From Svornostia abyssi (GTDB taxonomy: Bacteria; Actinomycetota; Thermoleophilia; Solirubrobacterales; Solirubrobacteraceae): a stretch of DNA of 64,000 nt. The DNA lies in the NCBI GenBank assembly GCA_024666565.1, contig CP088295.1:806001-870000 (forward strand), read 5' to 3'. Position 1 is the stretch's first letter; each line of letters starts with the position of its first letter. Positions 36,862 to 46,040 of the stretch are shown here, piece by piece. Both the position numbers and the translations under genes were made by a program. A model generated the notes under the pieces. That model did not search any database. It was not told where the DNA came from and was given only the letters and a program-made list of their open reading frames with translations.

Positions 36862-39800
36862 CCGGGCTCGACCGTACCGGCCGCCGGGGTGGACCGCACG
36901 ATCGCCAGCGCCGGCGCCGCGGGCGGCTCGGCCAGCAGCGCCGCGGCGCGCTCACGGAACAGCTCGACGTTGCGCAGCTTGATCTCCTCGTAGCCGCGGA
37001 TGAGGTCCGGGAGGTCGGCGATCTCCTCCACCCACGCGGCCGTGTCGAAGCTCAGCTGCGCCAGCGCGGCATCGACGAGGTCGCGGTACTCGCCCGGAAG
37101 CTCGCGCTCGACGCGGCGCACCTCGGCGCGGCCGAACGGATCGAGCCACGTCCCGCGCAGCCGCTTCCCGCGCGCGAGGAGCCGCAGCATCGGGAACGCC
37201 CACCGGCCGTTGAGGCGCAGCTTGCGGCGCAGCCCGAGCGCGCGCAGCACCGGGGGGTGCAGGAGGATCTCCACCCGCTCGGCGTCGGCCGGCACCGATG
37301 CGGCGTGCAGCCGGGCGACCTCGTACTCGTCCTTGGCCGCCAGCAGCTTGAAGAGGCCGCGCACGTACGCCTCGGTGACGCGCGTCGAGCCGGGGGTGCG
37401 CAGCCGCTCGGTGGCCAGGACGCGCAGGACGTCCTGCAGGTAGCCCGTGGCCAGCGCCTCGTCCTGGTAGGCGATGAGCTCGGCGAGACGGATCTCGAGC
37501 AGCCGGCGCAGCTCACCCGTGACGGCTCGGCCATCGAGCTGGTCGCGCAGCGCGGCCGGCAGCGGCGCGGGGGGTGCAGCGGCGGGCGGCGCGAGCGCGG
37601 CGGCCACGCCGGCGGGGTCGGCGGCGATCGCGCGGCCCCAGCGGAACGCCGCCGACGTGGTGTCGACGGCGGCGCCGTTCAGCTCGATCGCGCGCTCGAT
37701 CGCGAGTTCGCTGAGGGGCAGCAGGCCGTGCTGGAAGGCGGCGCCGACGAGGATCATGTTCGCGGGCATGTGGTCGCCGAAGAGGCGCTCGCTCAGCGCC
37801 AGCGCGTCGAGCGCGTGCAGCTCGCGCGTGGCGGCGCGCACCCGCCGGACTGCGCGGCCGGCGTGCGAGAACGGGACGCGCGCGTCGGTCACCATCGCCG
37901 CGGTCGGCACGTCGGCGGTGTTCAGGACGGCCATCGTCCGCGCGGGGTCGCACATTGCCAGCGTGGCCGGGGCGGCGGCGCCCAGCGCGTCGAGCCCCAG
38001 GAGGACGTCGACGCTGCCCGCCGTCGCCCGCAGCTGCCCGCTGATCGGCGCGACCGAGATGCGCAGGTCACTCAGGACCGGGCCGCCCTTCTGCGCCAGG
38101 CCGATCTGCTCGACGCCGGCGGTGTGGCGGCCCTCGATGTGGGCGGCCATCTCGAGGATCTGGGAGAGGGTGACGACCCCGGTGCCGCCCACGCCCGGCA
38201 TGCGAATCGTCACGTCGGGACCGACGCGCACGGCGGGAGCCGGGACCGCGGGCGGGTCGGGCGCGGCGGGATGGGCGGCTCCCTTGGCGGGCGTCACCAT
38301 CAAGAACGACGGACAGTCGCCGTCGGTGCAGCTGAAGTCCTGGTTGCACGACGACTGGTGGATCTTCGTCTTGCGCCCGAACTCCGTCTCGACCGGCTGC
38401 ACCGACAGGCACGACGACGTGTCCCCGCAGTCCCCGCATCCCTCGCACACCCGCTCGTTGATGACGACCCGCTGGGCGGGCGCGGCGAGCTTCCCGCGCT
38501 TGCGCAGCCGCCGCTTCTCCGTCGCGCATTGATCGTCGTGCAGCAGCACCGTGACTCCGCCCAGCGCCGTCAGCTCGCGCTGCACGTCGGCGAGGTCGTC
38601 GCGCGACCGCACCGACGCGTTCGCGGCGAGCGACACGCCGCGGTAGCCGTCGGGTTCGGGTGTGGTGATGACTGTTCGCCGCACGCCCTCGACCTCGAGC
38701 CACCGGGTCAGCGCGGGGATGTCCATCTGCCCGGCCGGCGTCTGCCCGCCCGTCATGGCGACGACGTCGTTGTGCAGCAGCCGGAACGTCATCGACGCGC
38801 CGGCGGCGATCGCGGCACGGATCGCGAGCGACCCCGAGTGGAAGAACGTGCCGTCGCCGAGGTTCTGGATGAAGTGCTCGTCGTCGGTGAACGGGGCCAG
38901 GCCGAGCCACTGGGCGCCCTCGCCGCCCATCTGCGGCATCCCGAGCAACTTCCCCCGCCGCCCCGGGGAATCGAGCACGACCATGATGTGGCAGCCGATC
39001 CCGACGCCGACGAGCTGGTCGGGTTCGGCGCGCGTGGACGTGCTGTGCGGGCAGCCCGAGCAGAAGTACGGCGTGCGCTGCGCGAGTGGCGCGACGCCGG
39101 GCGCGGCTGTGGCTGCGCGGTCGAGCAGCGTGAGCCGCGCCCGGGTCTCCTCCCCGAGCTCGTCGGAGGGCAGGATCCGCCCGAGCGCGCGGGCGACGTC
39201 GTCGGCGCCGAGCGCGCTGCGCGGCGAGAGCAGTTCCCGGCCGTCCGCGTCCTCCTTGCCGAGCACGAGCGGCGCCTCCGGCGTGCGGTACAGCGCCTCC
39301 TTCACGAGCGTCTCGACGAACGGGAGCTTGTCCTCGACGACGAACACCGTCTCCACGCCGGCGAGCAGGCGGCGCAGGTCGGCGCGGTCCAGCGGCCAGG
39401 GCATGCCGAGCTGGACGAGCCGGACGCCGAGCGCGTCGAGGTCGAGTGCGAGGTCATCGACCGCGCGCAGGACCGACTGGAAGCCCACGCCCGCCGCGAC
39501 CACCGCGATCCGCGGGCGGCGCGGCTCGGCGACGATGCGGTTGAGCTCCGCCGCGCGCGCGTAGGCCGTCGCCCGGGCGAGCCGCTCGACCATGAGGTCG
39601 TGCTCGGCGACGAGGTTCGTCGGCGGAAGCATCGTCGCCGGGGTGAACGCGGCGCGCGGCTCGAGCTCGGGGATGGTGATGGCCCCGACGTCGACGGTGG
39701 ACGTGGCGTCGGCGATGTCGGCGACGACCTTCAGCGCCGCCCACGTGCCCGCGTGACGGGAGAGCGCGACGGCGTGCAGCCCGAGGTCGCGGACCTCCTG

Positions 39801-40325
39801 CACCGTCCCCGGGGCGAGGATCGGCAGGTGCAGGCTGCGGCACAGCGGCTCGCTCGAGCTGGGTACCGACGAAGACTTTGCCGACGGGTCGTCGCCGATC
39901 CACGCGACCGCGCCGCCGAGCGGGGCGGTGCCGCTGACGTTGGCGTGGCGGATCGCGTCCGCGGCACGGTCGAGCCCGGGGGCCTTGCCGAACCAGTAGC
40001 CCGTGACCCCGTCGTGGCGGCGGCCGCCGACCTCGCCGAGCAGCTGCGTGCCGGCGACGGCCGTGGCGGCGAGCTCCTCGTTGACACCCTGCGCGAAGAC
40101 GACGCCGAGCTCCTCGCGCTCGACCGCCGCGCGGCGCATCTCGCGTTCGACCCCGCCGAGCGGCGAGCCCTGGTATCCGGAGACGTACGCGGCGGTGTTC
40201 CAGCCGCGCGCGCGGTCCCGGCGACGCTGGTCCAGCGTGGTGCGCACGAGGGTCTGGACACCCGACAGCAGGACGGCGCCCGCCGTGGCGGCGAACTTGT
40301 CCTGGAGGCTCACGTCGCGGTACAT
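36828..40325 (-). CDS. Fused indolepyruvate ferredoxin oxidoreductase-family protein
   Basis: 1165 residues from ATG 40325 (MYRDVSLQDKFAATAGAVLLSG); earlier in-frame codons cross the promoter. Order: N-terminal pyrimidine-binding part (GYQGSPLGGVEREM), a TPP-binding part (YFCSGCPHSTSTR, GDGTFFHSGSLA), a cysteine-rich Fe-S region (NERVCEGCGDCGDTSSCLSV and SSCNQDFSCTDGDCPS), a gamma domain (RMPGVGGTGVVTLSQIL) and a C-terminal DUF6537-like region. Such fused enzymes oxidatively decarboxylate aryl-pyruvates to acyl-CoA with ferredoxin as acceptor. The divergent Lrp/AsnC gene fits amino-acid control. Confidence 0.92.
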   Translation of the reverse strand: MYRDVSLQDKFAATAGAVLLSGVQTLVRTTLDQRRRDRARGWNTAAYVSGYQGSPLGGVEREMRRAAVEREELGVVFAQGVNEELAATAVAGTQLLGEVGGRRHDGVTGYWFGKAPGLDRAADAIRHANVSGTAPLGGAVAWIGDDPSAKSSSVPSSSEPLCRSLHLPILAPGTVQEVRDLGLHAVALSRHAGTWAALKVVADIADATSTVDVGAITIPELEPRAAFTPATMLPPTNLVAEHDLMVERLARATAYARAAELNRIVAEPRRPRIAVVAAGVGFQSVLRAVDDLALDLDALGVRLVQLGMPWPLDRADLRRLLAGVETVFVVEDKLPFVETLVKEALYRTPEAPLVLGKEDADGRELLSPRSALGADDVARALGRILPSDELGEETRARLTLLDRAATAAPGVAPLAQRTPYFCSGCPHSTSTRAEPDQLVGVGIGCHIMVVLDSPGRRGKLLGMPQMGGEGAQWLGLAPFTDDEHFIQNLGDGTFFHSGSLAIRAAIAAGASMTFRLLHNDVVAMTGGQTPAGQMDIPALTRWLEVEGVRRTVITTPEPDGYRGVSLAANASVRSRDDLADVQRELTALGGVTVLLHDDQCATEKRRLRKRGKLAAPAQRVVINERVCEGCGDCGDTSSCLSVQPVETEFGRKTKIHQSSCNQDFSCTDGDCPSFLMVTPAKGAAHPAAPDPPAVPAPAVRVGPDVTIRMPGVGGTGVVTLSQILEMAAHIEGRHTAGVEQIGLAQKGGPVLSDLRISVAPISGQLRATAGSVDVLLGLDALGAAAPATLAMCDPARTMAVLNTADVPTAAMVTDARVPFSHAGRAVRRVRAATRELHALDALALSERLFGDHMPANMILVGAAFQHGLLPLSELAIERAIELNGAAVDTTSAAFRWGRAIAADPAGVAAALAPPAAAPPAPLPAALRDQLDGRAVTGELRRLLEIRLAELIAYQDEALATGYLQDVLRVLATERLRTPGSTRVTEAYVRGLFKLLAAKDEYEVARLHAASVPADAERVEILLHPPVLRALGLRRKLRLNGRWAFPMLRLLARGKRLRGTWLDPFGRAEVRRVERELPGEYRDLVDAALAQLSFDTAAWVEEIADLPDLIRGYEEIKLRNVELFRERAAALLAEPPAAPALAIVRSTPAAGTVEPGWTRSTPARRA

Positions 40326-40392
40326 CTCCAGCTCCCCTGTCCGAGGTCCCTGCAGGGGGAATGTCCGCCGCCCCGCGGCACCGCGCAATCCA

Positions 40393-40430
40393 GTCGCAGT
40401 GAAGCTGCGACCAGGCGCAAGAATCTTGCG
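40393..40430. promoter_or_regulatory. Two palindromes and lrp promoter between divergent genes
   Basis: GTCGCAG-5-CTGCGAC at 40393-40411 and CGCAAGA-A-TCTTGCG at 40416-40430 are both perfect. The second is a 15-base palindrome, the size of Lrp/AsnC sites. A likely plus-strand promoter, TTGCGT-17-TACGGT, starts at 40426, so its -35 lies in the second palindrome. Autoregulation and control of the oxidoreductase are inferred. Confidence 0.5.
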
Positions 40431-40460
40431 TGGAGACAGGCATCGGCGTACGGTGACGGC

Positions 40461-40907
40461 ATGCTGGACGCGATCGACGAGCAGATCCTCGACCTCCTGC
40501 GTGAGGACGCCCGGCGCACGGTCACGGACATCGCCACGCGCGTGAGCCTGTCGCCCGCACCGGTGGCCCGGCGGATCGAGCGCATGGAGCGCGAGGGCGT
40601 CATCGCCGGCTACACCGTGGTGCTCGACCACAGCAAGGTCGGCCCGTCGCTCGACGCGTTCTCCGAGGTGCGGATCGTCGGCAGCATCGACGCGGCCGAG
40701 GTCGTGGAGATCGCGTCGGCGATCCCCGAGGTCCAGGAGATCTTCACGATCGCCGGGGACCCCGACGTGCTGCTGCGCCTGCGCGTCGACGACGTCGCCC
40801 ACCTCCAGCAGGTCGTCAACGCGCTGCGGCGCAGCGGCAAGGTCACGGGCACGAAGACCCTGATGGTCCTCGCCCGCTGGTCGCGTGATTCTGGGGTCGG
40901 GGTTTAG
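40461..40907 (+). CDS. Lrp/AsnC family transcriptional regulator
   Basis: 148 residues. LDAIDEQILDLLREDARRTVTDIATRVSLSPAPVARRIERMEREGVIAGYTVVLD is the AsnC-type winged helix-turn-helix; the rest is the RAM/ligand domain (VQEIFTIAGDPDVLLRLRVDDVAHLQQVV). It is divergent from the aryl-pyruvate oxidoreductase and probably senses an amino acid. A hairpin terminator follows at 40927. Confidence 0.94.
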   Translation: MLDAIDEQILDLLREDARRTVTDIATRVSLSPAPVARRIERMEREGVIAGYTVVLDHSKVGPSLDAFSEVRIVGSIDAAEVVEIASAIPEVQEIFTIAGDPDVLLRLRVDDVAHLQQVVNALRRSGKVTGTKTLMVLARWSRDSGVGV

Positions 40908-40926
40908 GGGAGCCCCCGATGGCAGG

Positions 40927-40954
40927 GGTCCGGAGCGCGCGTACGTTCCGGACC
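40927..40954 (+). terminator. Hairpin after lrp-type gene
   Basis: GGTCCGGAGCG pairs with CGTTCCGGACC (11 bp, one G-T) around a six-base loop, 19 bases past the stop. There is no T-run. It ends at the base before the next gene's proposed ATG. Confidence 0.5.
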
Positions 40955-42077
40955 ATGGTCACCTGCACCCCCCCGCACCCACCTTCGCCGCGCGGCGTTC
41001 GCCGCTGCGCTGGCCGCCGTCGTGTTGCCCGCCGCTCCCGCGGCCGCCGGCACGCTCGCCGTCCCCGCCCCCGCGGCGGGCGACACCGCTGTACTGACCG
41101 GAACCGGCGCGAAGGGGGTGAAACCCAAGGTCACCGCGGCGCCCAAGGGCGTCGTGGTGTTCGGCGGCGCCGACCGCCGCGGCCGGTTGGTCGTCGCGAT
41201 CGCGCGCCCGCGTGGCGCGGCGGGCGGTCCGGCGCGTCTGCGCGCCCGCGGGTCGCTGAAGGCCAGGCCCGCTGCCGCGCTGCCCGCATCGGCGTGCACG
41301 TCCGGTGGATCGTCGGCCCGCCTGCGGCAGGTCCTGCGGCGTGGCGCGCTCCCCGCCGCGGACGCACGGGCCCTGGGCGCGGCGCTCGAGCGCCGGGCGT
41401 GCGGCCGCCCCGCGACCGCCGACGCCGCGCTGCTGCAGCGACTCGGCCTCACGCCGCCCGCGGGCCAGCCGGGGCCGGGCACCGGCGCGAGCGGTGGCCC
41501 CGCCCCCGCGTCGTCGTCGCCCAGGCCCCCGGAGATCCTGCCGCCGAGCCGCCCGTCGAACCCCAAGCCCCCGCCCGCCGAGGAGCCCGGCAGCTACGGC
41601 GCCTGCCGCGACGGCGTCGACAACGACGGGGACGGCCAGACCGACGCGCTCGATGAGAGCGGGAACCCCGACCCGGGCTGCATGAACGAGAACGACCGCA
41701 CGGAGGACAGCGAGGTCACGGCAAGTGCCGCGTGCCGTGCCGTCTCGGGCGTGTCGATGAACACGCCGGACCCGACGGCCGCGTTCGCGGCGGTCAACGC
41801 CGGCTGCGGGATCGTCAGCGAGGTCGTCGTCGCGATCCAGCCCGGCATCGTGGTGTGCGACGTCTTCACCGCGGTGGTCGGCTTCGTCTGCGTCAACCAC
41901 CATGGCGTGGGCCGCGCCTACAACCGGCTCTTCGCCGGTCCGGCGACGGACATCTTCGACATGCCGATCAGTCTCACCGGCGCGGTGGACTGCTCGAAGG
42001 CGGCGACGATCGCGCTACGCCGGCCCGACCTCTCCGTGGAGGAGATCGTGGAGCCGATCGAGCCCTGCCCGTTCTAG
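40955..42077 (+). CDS. Secreted protein of unknown function, frameshifted in signal peptide
   Basis: About 373 residues. The ATG at 40955 and the body are in different frames; removing one C from a run of seven (40968-40974) gives a good signal peptide, HLRRAAFAAALAAVVLPAAPAAAG, so this is taken as the start. A shorter start near 41022 would lack it. The middle is Ala/Pro-rich with a thrombospondin-3/calcium-like motif CRDGVDNDGDGQTDALDESGNPDPGC. The end has six cysteines. No family recognised. It converges on fliA and slightly overlaps the possible flgM. Confidence 0.6.
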
Positions 42078-42247
42078 GAGGAGGGGCGGGACGGCGAACC
42101 GTCCGTCATCGCGCGGCGCACCTGCGTCACGCGGCGGCTGCGCGCCTCGTCGAGGGCGCGCTGCAGTGAGGGGGAGACGACAGCAGAGGTTCGGCGGCGC
42201 GCCGTCTGGCGCGCCGCACGAACGCGGTCGGTCGAAGTCGTCCCCAC
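42074..42247 (-). CDS. Small ORF downstream of fliA, possible FlgM anti-sigma factor
   Basis: 57 residues from a GTG with AGGA six bases before it, seven bases after the fliA stop on the same strand. The C-terminal half, VSPSLQRALDEARSRRVTQVRRAMTDGS, resembles FlgM's helix (L..AL....RV..VR.AI..G). It lacks the usual YxVD ending and is short. Location beside sigma-28 is the main support. It could be spurious; a perfect inverted repeat runs through it. Confidence 0.35.
   Translation of the reverse strand: MGTTSTDRVRAARQTARRRTSAVVSPSLQRALDEARSRRVTQVRRAMTDGSPSRPSS
42194..42217. terminator. Perfect 10-bp hairpin between convergent genes
   Basis: GCGGCGCGCC and GGCGCGCCGC with loop GTCT. It lies between the stop of the secreted-protein gene and the stop of fliA, where a two-way terminator would be expected. 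If the small ORF at 42074 is real, the hairpin is inside coding sequence. Confidence 0.4.
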
Positions 42248-42254
42248 GACTGTC

Positions 42255-43073
42255 CTACGCGACCGCGACGCTCTCGAGCATCGCGGCGTCGCCGTCGAGG
42301 GCGTCGCGCAGCTGGCGCTTCATCTGCGTGTGGATCTGGCAGACGCGGCTCTCGCTGACGCCGAGGATCTTGCCGATCTCGGCCAGCGTCATGTTCTTCA
42401 CGTAGAGGAGCACGGCGATCTCACGCTCGCGCTGGGGCAGCCGGGCGAAGACCTCGCGGAACTTCTCCTTCGCGGCCTCCTGCGTGGCGGCGTTCTCCGG
42501 ATCGAGGCGCGTGTCGGTGCACGCGAGCGTGTCGATGCGCTCGATCGTCGTCTCGTCGTCGCTCAGCACGAGCGTGTTCAGCGACGTGAGGTCCGAACGG
42601 GTGATCTCCTGCTGGCGCTCACGCAGGGCCTCCGGCGTCGTCGCCAGGGCCTCGGCGAGCTCCTCGCGCGAGGGGTGCCGGCCGTGCAGCGCGGCGAACT
42701 CCTCGACGGCGCGCTCGATGTCGCGCTCCCAGCGGCGGACCGAGCGGGGCGCCCAGTCCTGACGGCGCAGCTCGTCGAGCACGGCGCCGTGGATGCGGGT
42801 CCACGCGTACTGCTCGAGCGTGGCGCCCTTCTCCGGGTCGTAGCGGTCGATCGAGCGGATGAGGGCCTCGAGGCCGCAGCTGATGAAGTCTTCGACCTCA
42901 CAGCGGGCCGGCATCTCGCGGACCTTCTTGTAGACGATGTACTTCACCAGAGGGGCGAAGGTGAGGACGAGACGGTCACGGAGAGCCTGATCCTTGGTCT
43001 CCTGGTACTGCTTCCACAGTGCCAGCGTCTCTTCCGGCGACATCCGGCGGCGACCGGATCGTTCAGCCTGCAT
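42255..43073 (-). CDS. fliA: Flagellar sigma-28 factor FliA (WhiG/SigD family)
   Basis: 272 residues from ATG 43073, with AAGGAG 13 bases upstream. Region 2: RDRLVLTFAPLVKYIVYKKVREMPARCEVEDFISCGLEALIRSIDRYDPEKGATLEQYAWTRI; region 3: GRHPSREELAEAL; region 4: LPQREREIAVLLYVKNMTLAEIGKILGVSESRVCQIHTQMKRQL. This is FliA/SigD without region 1.1. The matching promoter pattern appears seven times in the window. Its own promoter was not found. Confidence 0.95.
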   Translation of the reverse strand: MQAERSGRRRMSPEETLALWKQYQETKDQALRDRLVLTFAPLVKYIVYKKVREMPARCEVEDFISCGLEALIRSIDRYDPEKGATLEQYAWTRIHGAVLDELRRQDWAPRSVRRWERDIERAVEEFAALHGRHPSREELAEALATTPEALRERQQEITRSDLTSLNTLVLSDDETTIERIDTLACTDTRLDPENAATQEAAKEKFREVFARLPQREREIAVLLYVKNMTLAEIGKILGVSESRVCQIHTQMKRQLRDALDGDAAMLESVAVA

Positions 43074-43291
43074 TGATCTCAATGCTCCTTCTTGGGGTGC
43101 GAGGGGACGACAAGACCCCGCTTCGGCATTCGGGGGTGTCGACCAGCACACAAGGCCGCTGGAAATCCGTCAGCTGTCCACCGGCACCCTCCCCAGAAGT
43201 GGGGACCCCCTTGCGGGAATCCCCCGGCCGTTCGTCTGTTCGTGGTTTGAACCTTCGGACCTGCGTCCGGCCGGCCTTCAGATTGCCGCGC

Positions 43292-43318
43292 TCAGTTTTC
43301 CGTCCGCCCGGCCGAACA
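43292..43318 (+). promoter_or_regulatory. Sigma-28-like promoter of glycosyltransferase gene
   Basis: TCAG, 15 bases, GCCGAACA, 46 bases before the ATG. The rest of 43074-43364 shows only short GC-rich inverted repeats. Confidence 0.5.
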
Positions 43319-43364
43319 CCCGGCCAGAGATGTTCTCCTCCACCCCTCAGGAGGTGCTGGTCGC

Positions 43365-45869
43365 ATGGCGCTCCGCCTGACCGACGCCGCTCCCGAACCC
43401 GATCGCCCGTCCACCGGCCTGCGCCTCTCCGGCGCGCCCGGAACGGAAGCGACGAAGAAGGTCGCCGACGATCATGCCCCCCACGCGCTCCGTGCGCGTG
43501 CGGCTGCGCTGCTCGCTCAGCGTGACCTCGATGGCTACGCCGCGCTGTGGTCCGAGGCCGCCGGGATCGACGACGTCCACCGCCGGTACCAGGCGCACTG
43601 CCTGCTTGCCGAGGCGGGGCTCGCCCATCGCGAGGAGAGCATGCAGTTCGTCAGCGGCATGTTCGCGACGATCGCGCTGCGCACCGTCGAGCTGCTGGAG
43701 ATCGAGCCGCGCGAGCCGCGCCTGCTGAACCTCGCGGGCATCGCGTTCTACGAGCTCGGCGAGCTCGGTCCGGCCGAGGCGCTGTTCAACGCCGCGTTCG
43801 CCATGGCCCCGGAGATCCCGGGTGTCGCGGGCAACCGCAAGGAGATCCAGCGCCGGCGCAAGAGCAACTTCCAGCGCCCGAAGCTGCCCGCCCCGGTGAT
43901 GGCGGCGCTGCACGAGCTCGCCCCGCGCGGCAAGCGCGTCGCTGCGAAGGCGAAGCCGGCCGAGGGCCTCACGCTGAGCCTGTGCATGATCGTCAAGGAC
44001 GAGGAGGAGATGCTCCCGCAGTGCCTCGCCGCTGTCCGTGACGCCGTCGACGAGATGATCGTCGTCGACACCGGCTCGTCGGACCGCACGGTCGAGATCG
44101 CCGAGGAGTTCGGCGCGAAGGTCCTGCACCACGAGTGGAACGGCTCGTTCAGCGACGCCCGCAACGTGTCGTTCGACGCGGCCACGTCGGACTGGATCAT
44201 GTACCTCGACGCCGACGAGGTCCTCATCGAGGACGACGTCGACCGCCTGCGGGCCCTCACGGGCCGCACCTGGCGCGAGGCTTTCTACCTCATCGAGACG
44301 AACTTCACCGGCGCCGTCGAGGACGGCACGTCGGTCAACCACAACGCGCTGCGCGTGTTCCGCAACCGGCCCGAGTACCGGTTCGACGGCCGCATCCACG
44401 AGCAGATCGCGCAGAACCTGCCGGGCTGGCTGCCGGAGCGCACCGAGATCACCGACGTGCGCGTCGAGCACTACGGCTACCTCGGCGTCGTGCGTGACGC
44501 GAAGGAGAAGTCCCGCCGCAACCTCGACCTCCTGCTCAAGCAGAGCGAAGAGGGCGTGGACACCGCGTTCCACCACTACAACCTCGGCTCGGAGTACTCC
44601 GGCGCCGGCGAGCAGGCCAAGGCGCTCGAGCACTTCGAGCGCGCGTGGGCCAAGCTCCAGGACGACCCCGAGATGCTGAGCTACGGCTTCGTGCCGTCGT
44701 GCTGCGCGCGGCTCGTGCAGTCGCTGCGTATCAACACGCGCTTCGAGGACTGCATCGCCCGCGGCGACGAGGTCCTGGCGCTCCTTCCCGGCTTCACCGA
44801 CATCGTGCTCGAGCAGGCGCACGCCACCCGCGCGCTCGGCGACCTCGATCGCGCCGGCGAGCTGCTGGAGACCTGCATCGAGATGGGCGACGCGCCGAGC
44901 AACTACTCGGCCACCGTGGGCTGCGGCTCGTTCCTCGCGCAGACCTCGCTCGCGGATCTCCGTCGCGCCCAGGGGCGCCTCGAGGACGCCGAGCGGCTGC
45001 TGCTGGACGTCCGCACGGAGTTCCCGCAGTTCCTGTCCGCCGTCGAACCGCTGGCCGAGATCATGCTCGTCCGCGGCGGCGAGCCCGAGGCGGTCGTCGA
45101 GGCCGTCGAGGGCGACGGGGACCTCAGCGCCGCTGCGCGGTTCATGCTGGCCGTGCCGCTGCACGAGCGCGGGGCCGCCGAGCTGGCGGAGGTGCAGCTG
45201 CGCCAGGCGCTCGACGCGCAGCCGGACAACCCTCCGCTGCGCCTCGCGCTGTCCGAGACGCTGCTGTCGCAGGCCAAGCTGACCGAGGCCGCGGAGGTCG
45301 TCGACCCGCTGGGCCCGGATTCCGACTGGGGTGCCGCCGCGGCGCGCACCATCTGCTTTGCGGCACTCGCCGACGAGGAACGCGACGTTCCCGGCGAGGA
45401 GCTGGACGCCGCGCTCGACCGCGCGCGGGCGTCGGGCCTGCCTGATCCGGACCTCCAGGTCCTCACCGCGTGGCGCGGCCGCCGGGACGGCGTGGCCGCA
45501 CCGCCGTCACTCCCCGCTGCGTCGGCGGCGTCCGGCCTGACGATGCTCGAGGCGCTCCTGCGCCTGGAGGCCTTCAACCGGTTCGCCGAGCTGCTGCCGA
45601 TCGTCGAGTCCATCGCGCTGCCGTGGCGCGAGCGCCACGAGCGCCTCGCGACGATGTACCTGCGCCGCGGGTTCCTCGAGTCGGCCGCCGACGAGTGGGT
45701 CGCGGTCGTCCAGGAGAGCGGCGCGGACGTGCCGGCGCTGCTCGGCCTCGCCCAGGTCGCGGCGATGCGCGGCATGAACGACGACGCCGCGGTCTTCGTG
45801 GAAGAGGTCAAGAAGATCGAGCCGGCGAACCCGGTCGCCAACAAGATCCTGGAGCTCATCGCCGCATGA
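43365..45869 (+). CDS. Family 2 glycosyltransferase with TPR repeats
   Basis: 834 residues. An N-terminal helical part with TPR-like GIAFYELGELGPAEALFNAAFAMAP is followed at about residue 200 by the GT2 core: LSLCMIVKDEEEMLPQCLAAVRDAVDEMIVVDTGSSDRTVEIAEEFGA, and the acidic motif YLDADEVL. After FDGRIHEQI (acceptor-site His) come many TPR repeats to the end. SunS and flagellin glycosyltransferases share this GT2-TPR make-up. Position between fliA and flaG-fliD and the sigma-28-like promoter make flagellin glycosylation the best guess; substrate is unproven. Confidence 0.88.
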   Translation: MALRLTDAAPEPDRPSTGLRLSGAPGTEATKKVADDHAPHALRARAAALLAQRDLDGYAALWSEAAGIDDVHRRYQAHCLLAEAGLAHREESMQFVSGMFATIALRTVELLEIEPREPRLLNLAGIAFYELGELGPAEALFNAAFAMAPEIPGVAGNRKEIQRRRKSNFQRPKLPAPVMAALHELAPRGKRVAAKAKPAEGLTLSLCMIVKDEEEMLPQCLAAVRDAVDEMIVVDTGSSDRTVEIAEEFGAKVLHHEWNGSFSDARNVSFDAATSDWIMYLDADEVLIEDDVDRLRALTGRTWREAFYLIETNFTGAVEDGTSVNHNALRVFRNRPEYRFDGRIHEQIAQNLPGWLPERTEITDVRVEHYGYLGVVRDAKEKSRRNLDLLLKQSEEGVDTAFHHYNLGSEYSGAGEQAKALEHFERAWAKLQDDPEMLSYGFVPSCCARLVQSLRINTRFEDCIARGDEVLALLPGFTDIVLEQAHATRALGDLDRAGELLETCIEMGDAPSNYSATVGCGSFLAQTSLADLRRAQGRLEDAERLLLDVRTEFPQFLSAVEPLAEIMLVRGGEPEAVVEAVEGDGDLSAAARFMLAVPLHERGAAELAEVQLRQALDAQPDNPPLRLALSETLLSQAKLTEAAEVVDPLGPDSDWGAAAARTICFAALADEERDVPGEELDAALDRARASGLPDPDLQVLTAWRGRRDGVAAPPSLPAASAASGLTMLEALLRLEAFNRFAELLPIVESIALPWRERHERLATMYLRRGFLESAADEWVAVVQESGADVPALLGLAQVAAMRGMNDDAAVFVEEVKKIEPANPVANKILELIAA

Positions 45870-45934
45870 TGGGCCTGGCGGTAGCACAGGATGACCTGTG
45901 TCTCGAACACGTGGCCGTCGAGCGTCCAGGACGC

Positions 45935-45961
45935 TCAAGGGTCTGCGTGGGACGCCGATTC
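45935..45961 (+). promoter_or_regulatory. Sigma-28-like promoter of flaG-fliD-fliS operon
   Basis: TCAA, 15 bases, GCCGATTC. One of the best matches to the FliA consensus in the window; 79 bases upstream of flaG. Confidence 0.7.
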
Positions 45962-46040
45962 TCCGACCAGCAGCGCGCTACAGGGGGGCGCACTGCCTCG
46001 GCCCACGGACGGGCCGGGAGACCGTCCAGGAGGATCGTTC

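Noticed and set aside
36828..40907. Very long open frames antisense to the oxidoreductase, kinases and fliI
   Set aside because: They are Arg/Ala/Pro-rich products of the high-G+C third codon position on the other strand, with no domain signature, while the sense frames hold full families.
40927..40954. Operator for the secreted-protein gene
   Set aside because: The hairpin abuts the ATG and sits just after the lrp stop, so a terminator is the simpler reading.
43074..43364. Riboswitch or small RNA between fliA and the glycosyltransferase
   Set aside because: GC-rich inverted repeats are present but I could not match a known aptamer core such as c-di-GMP-I, and the sigma-28-like box explains part of the region.
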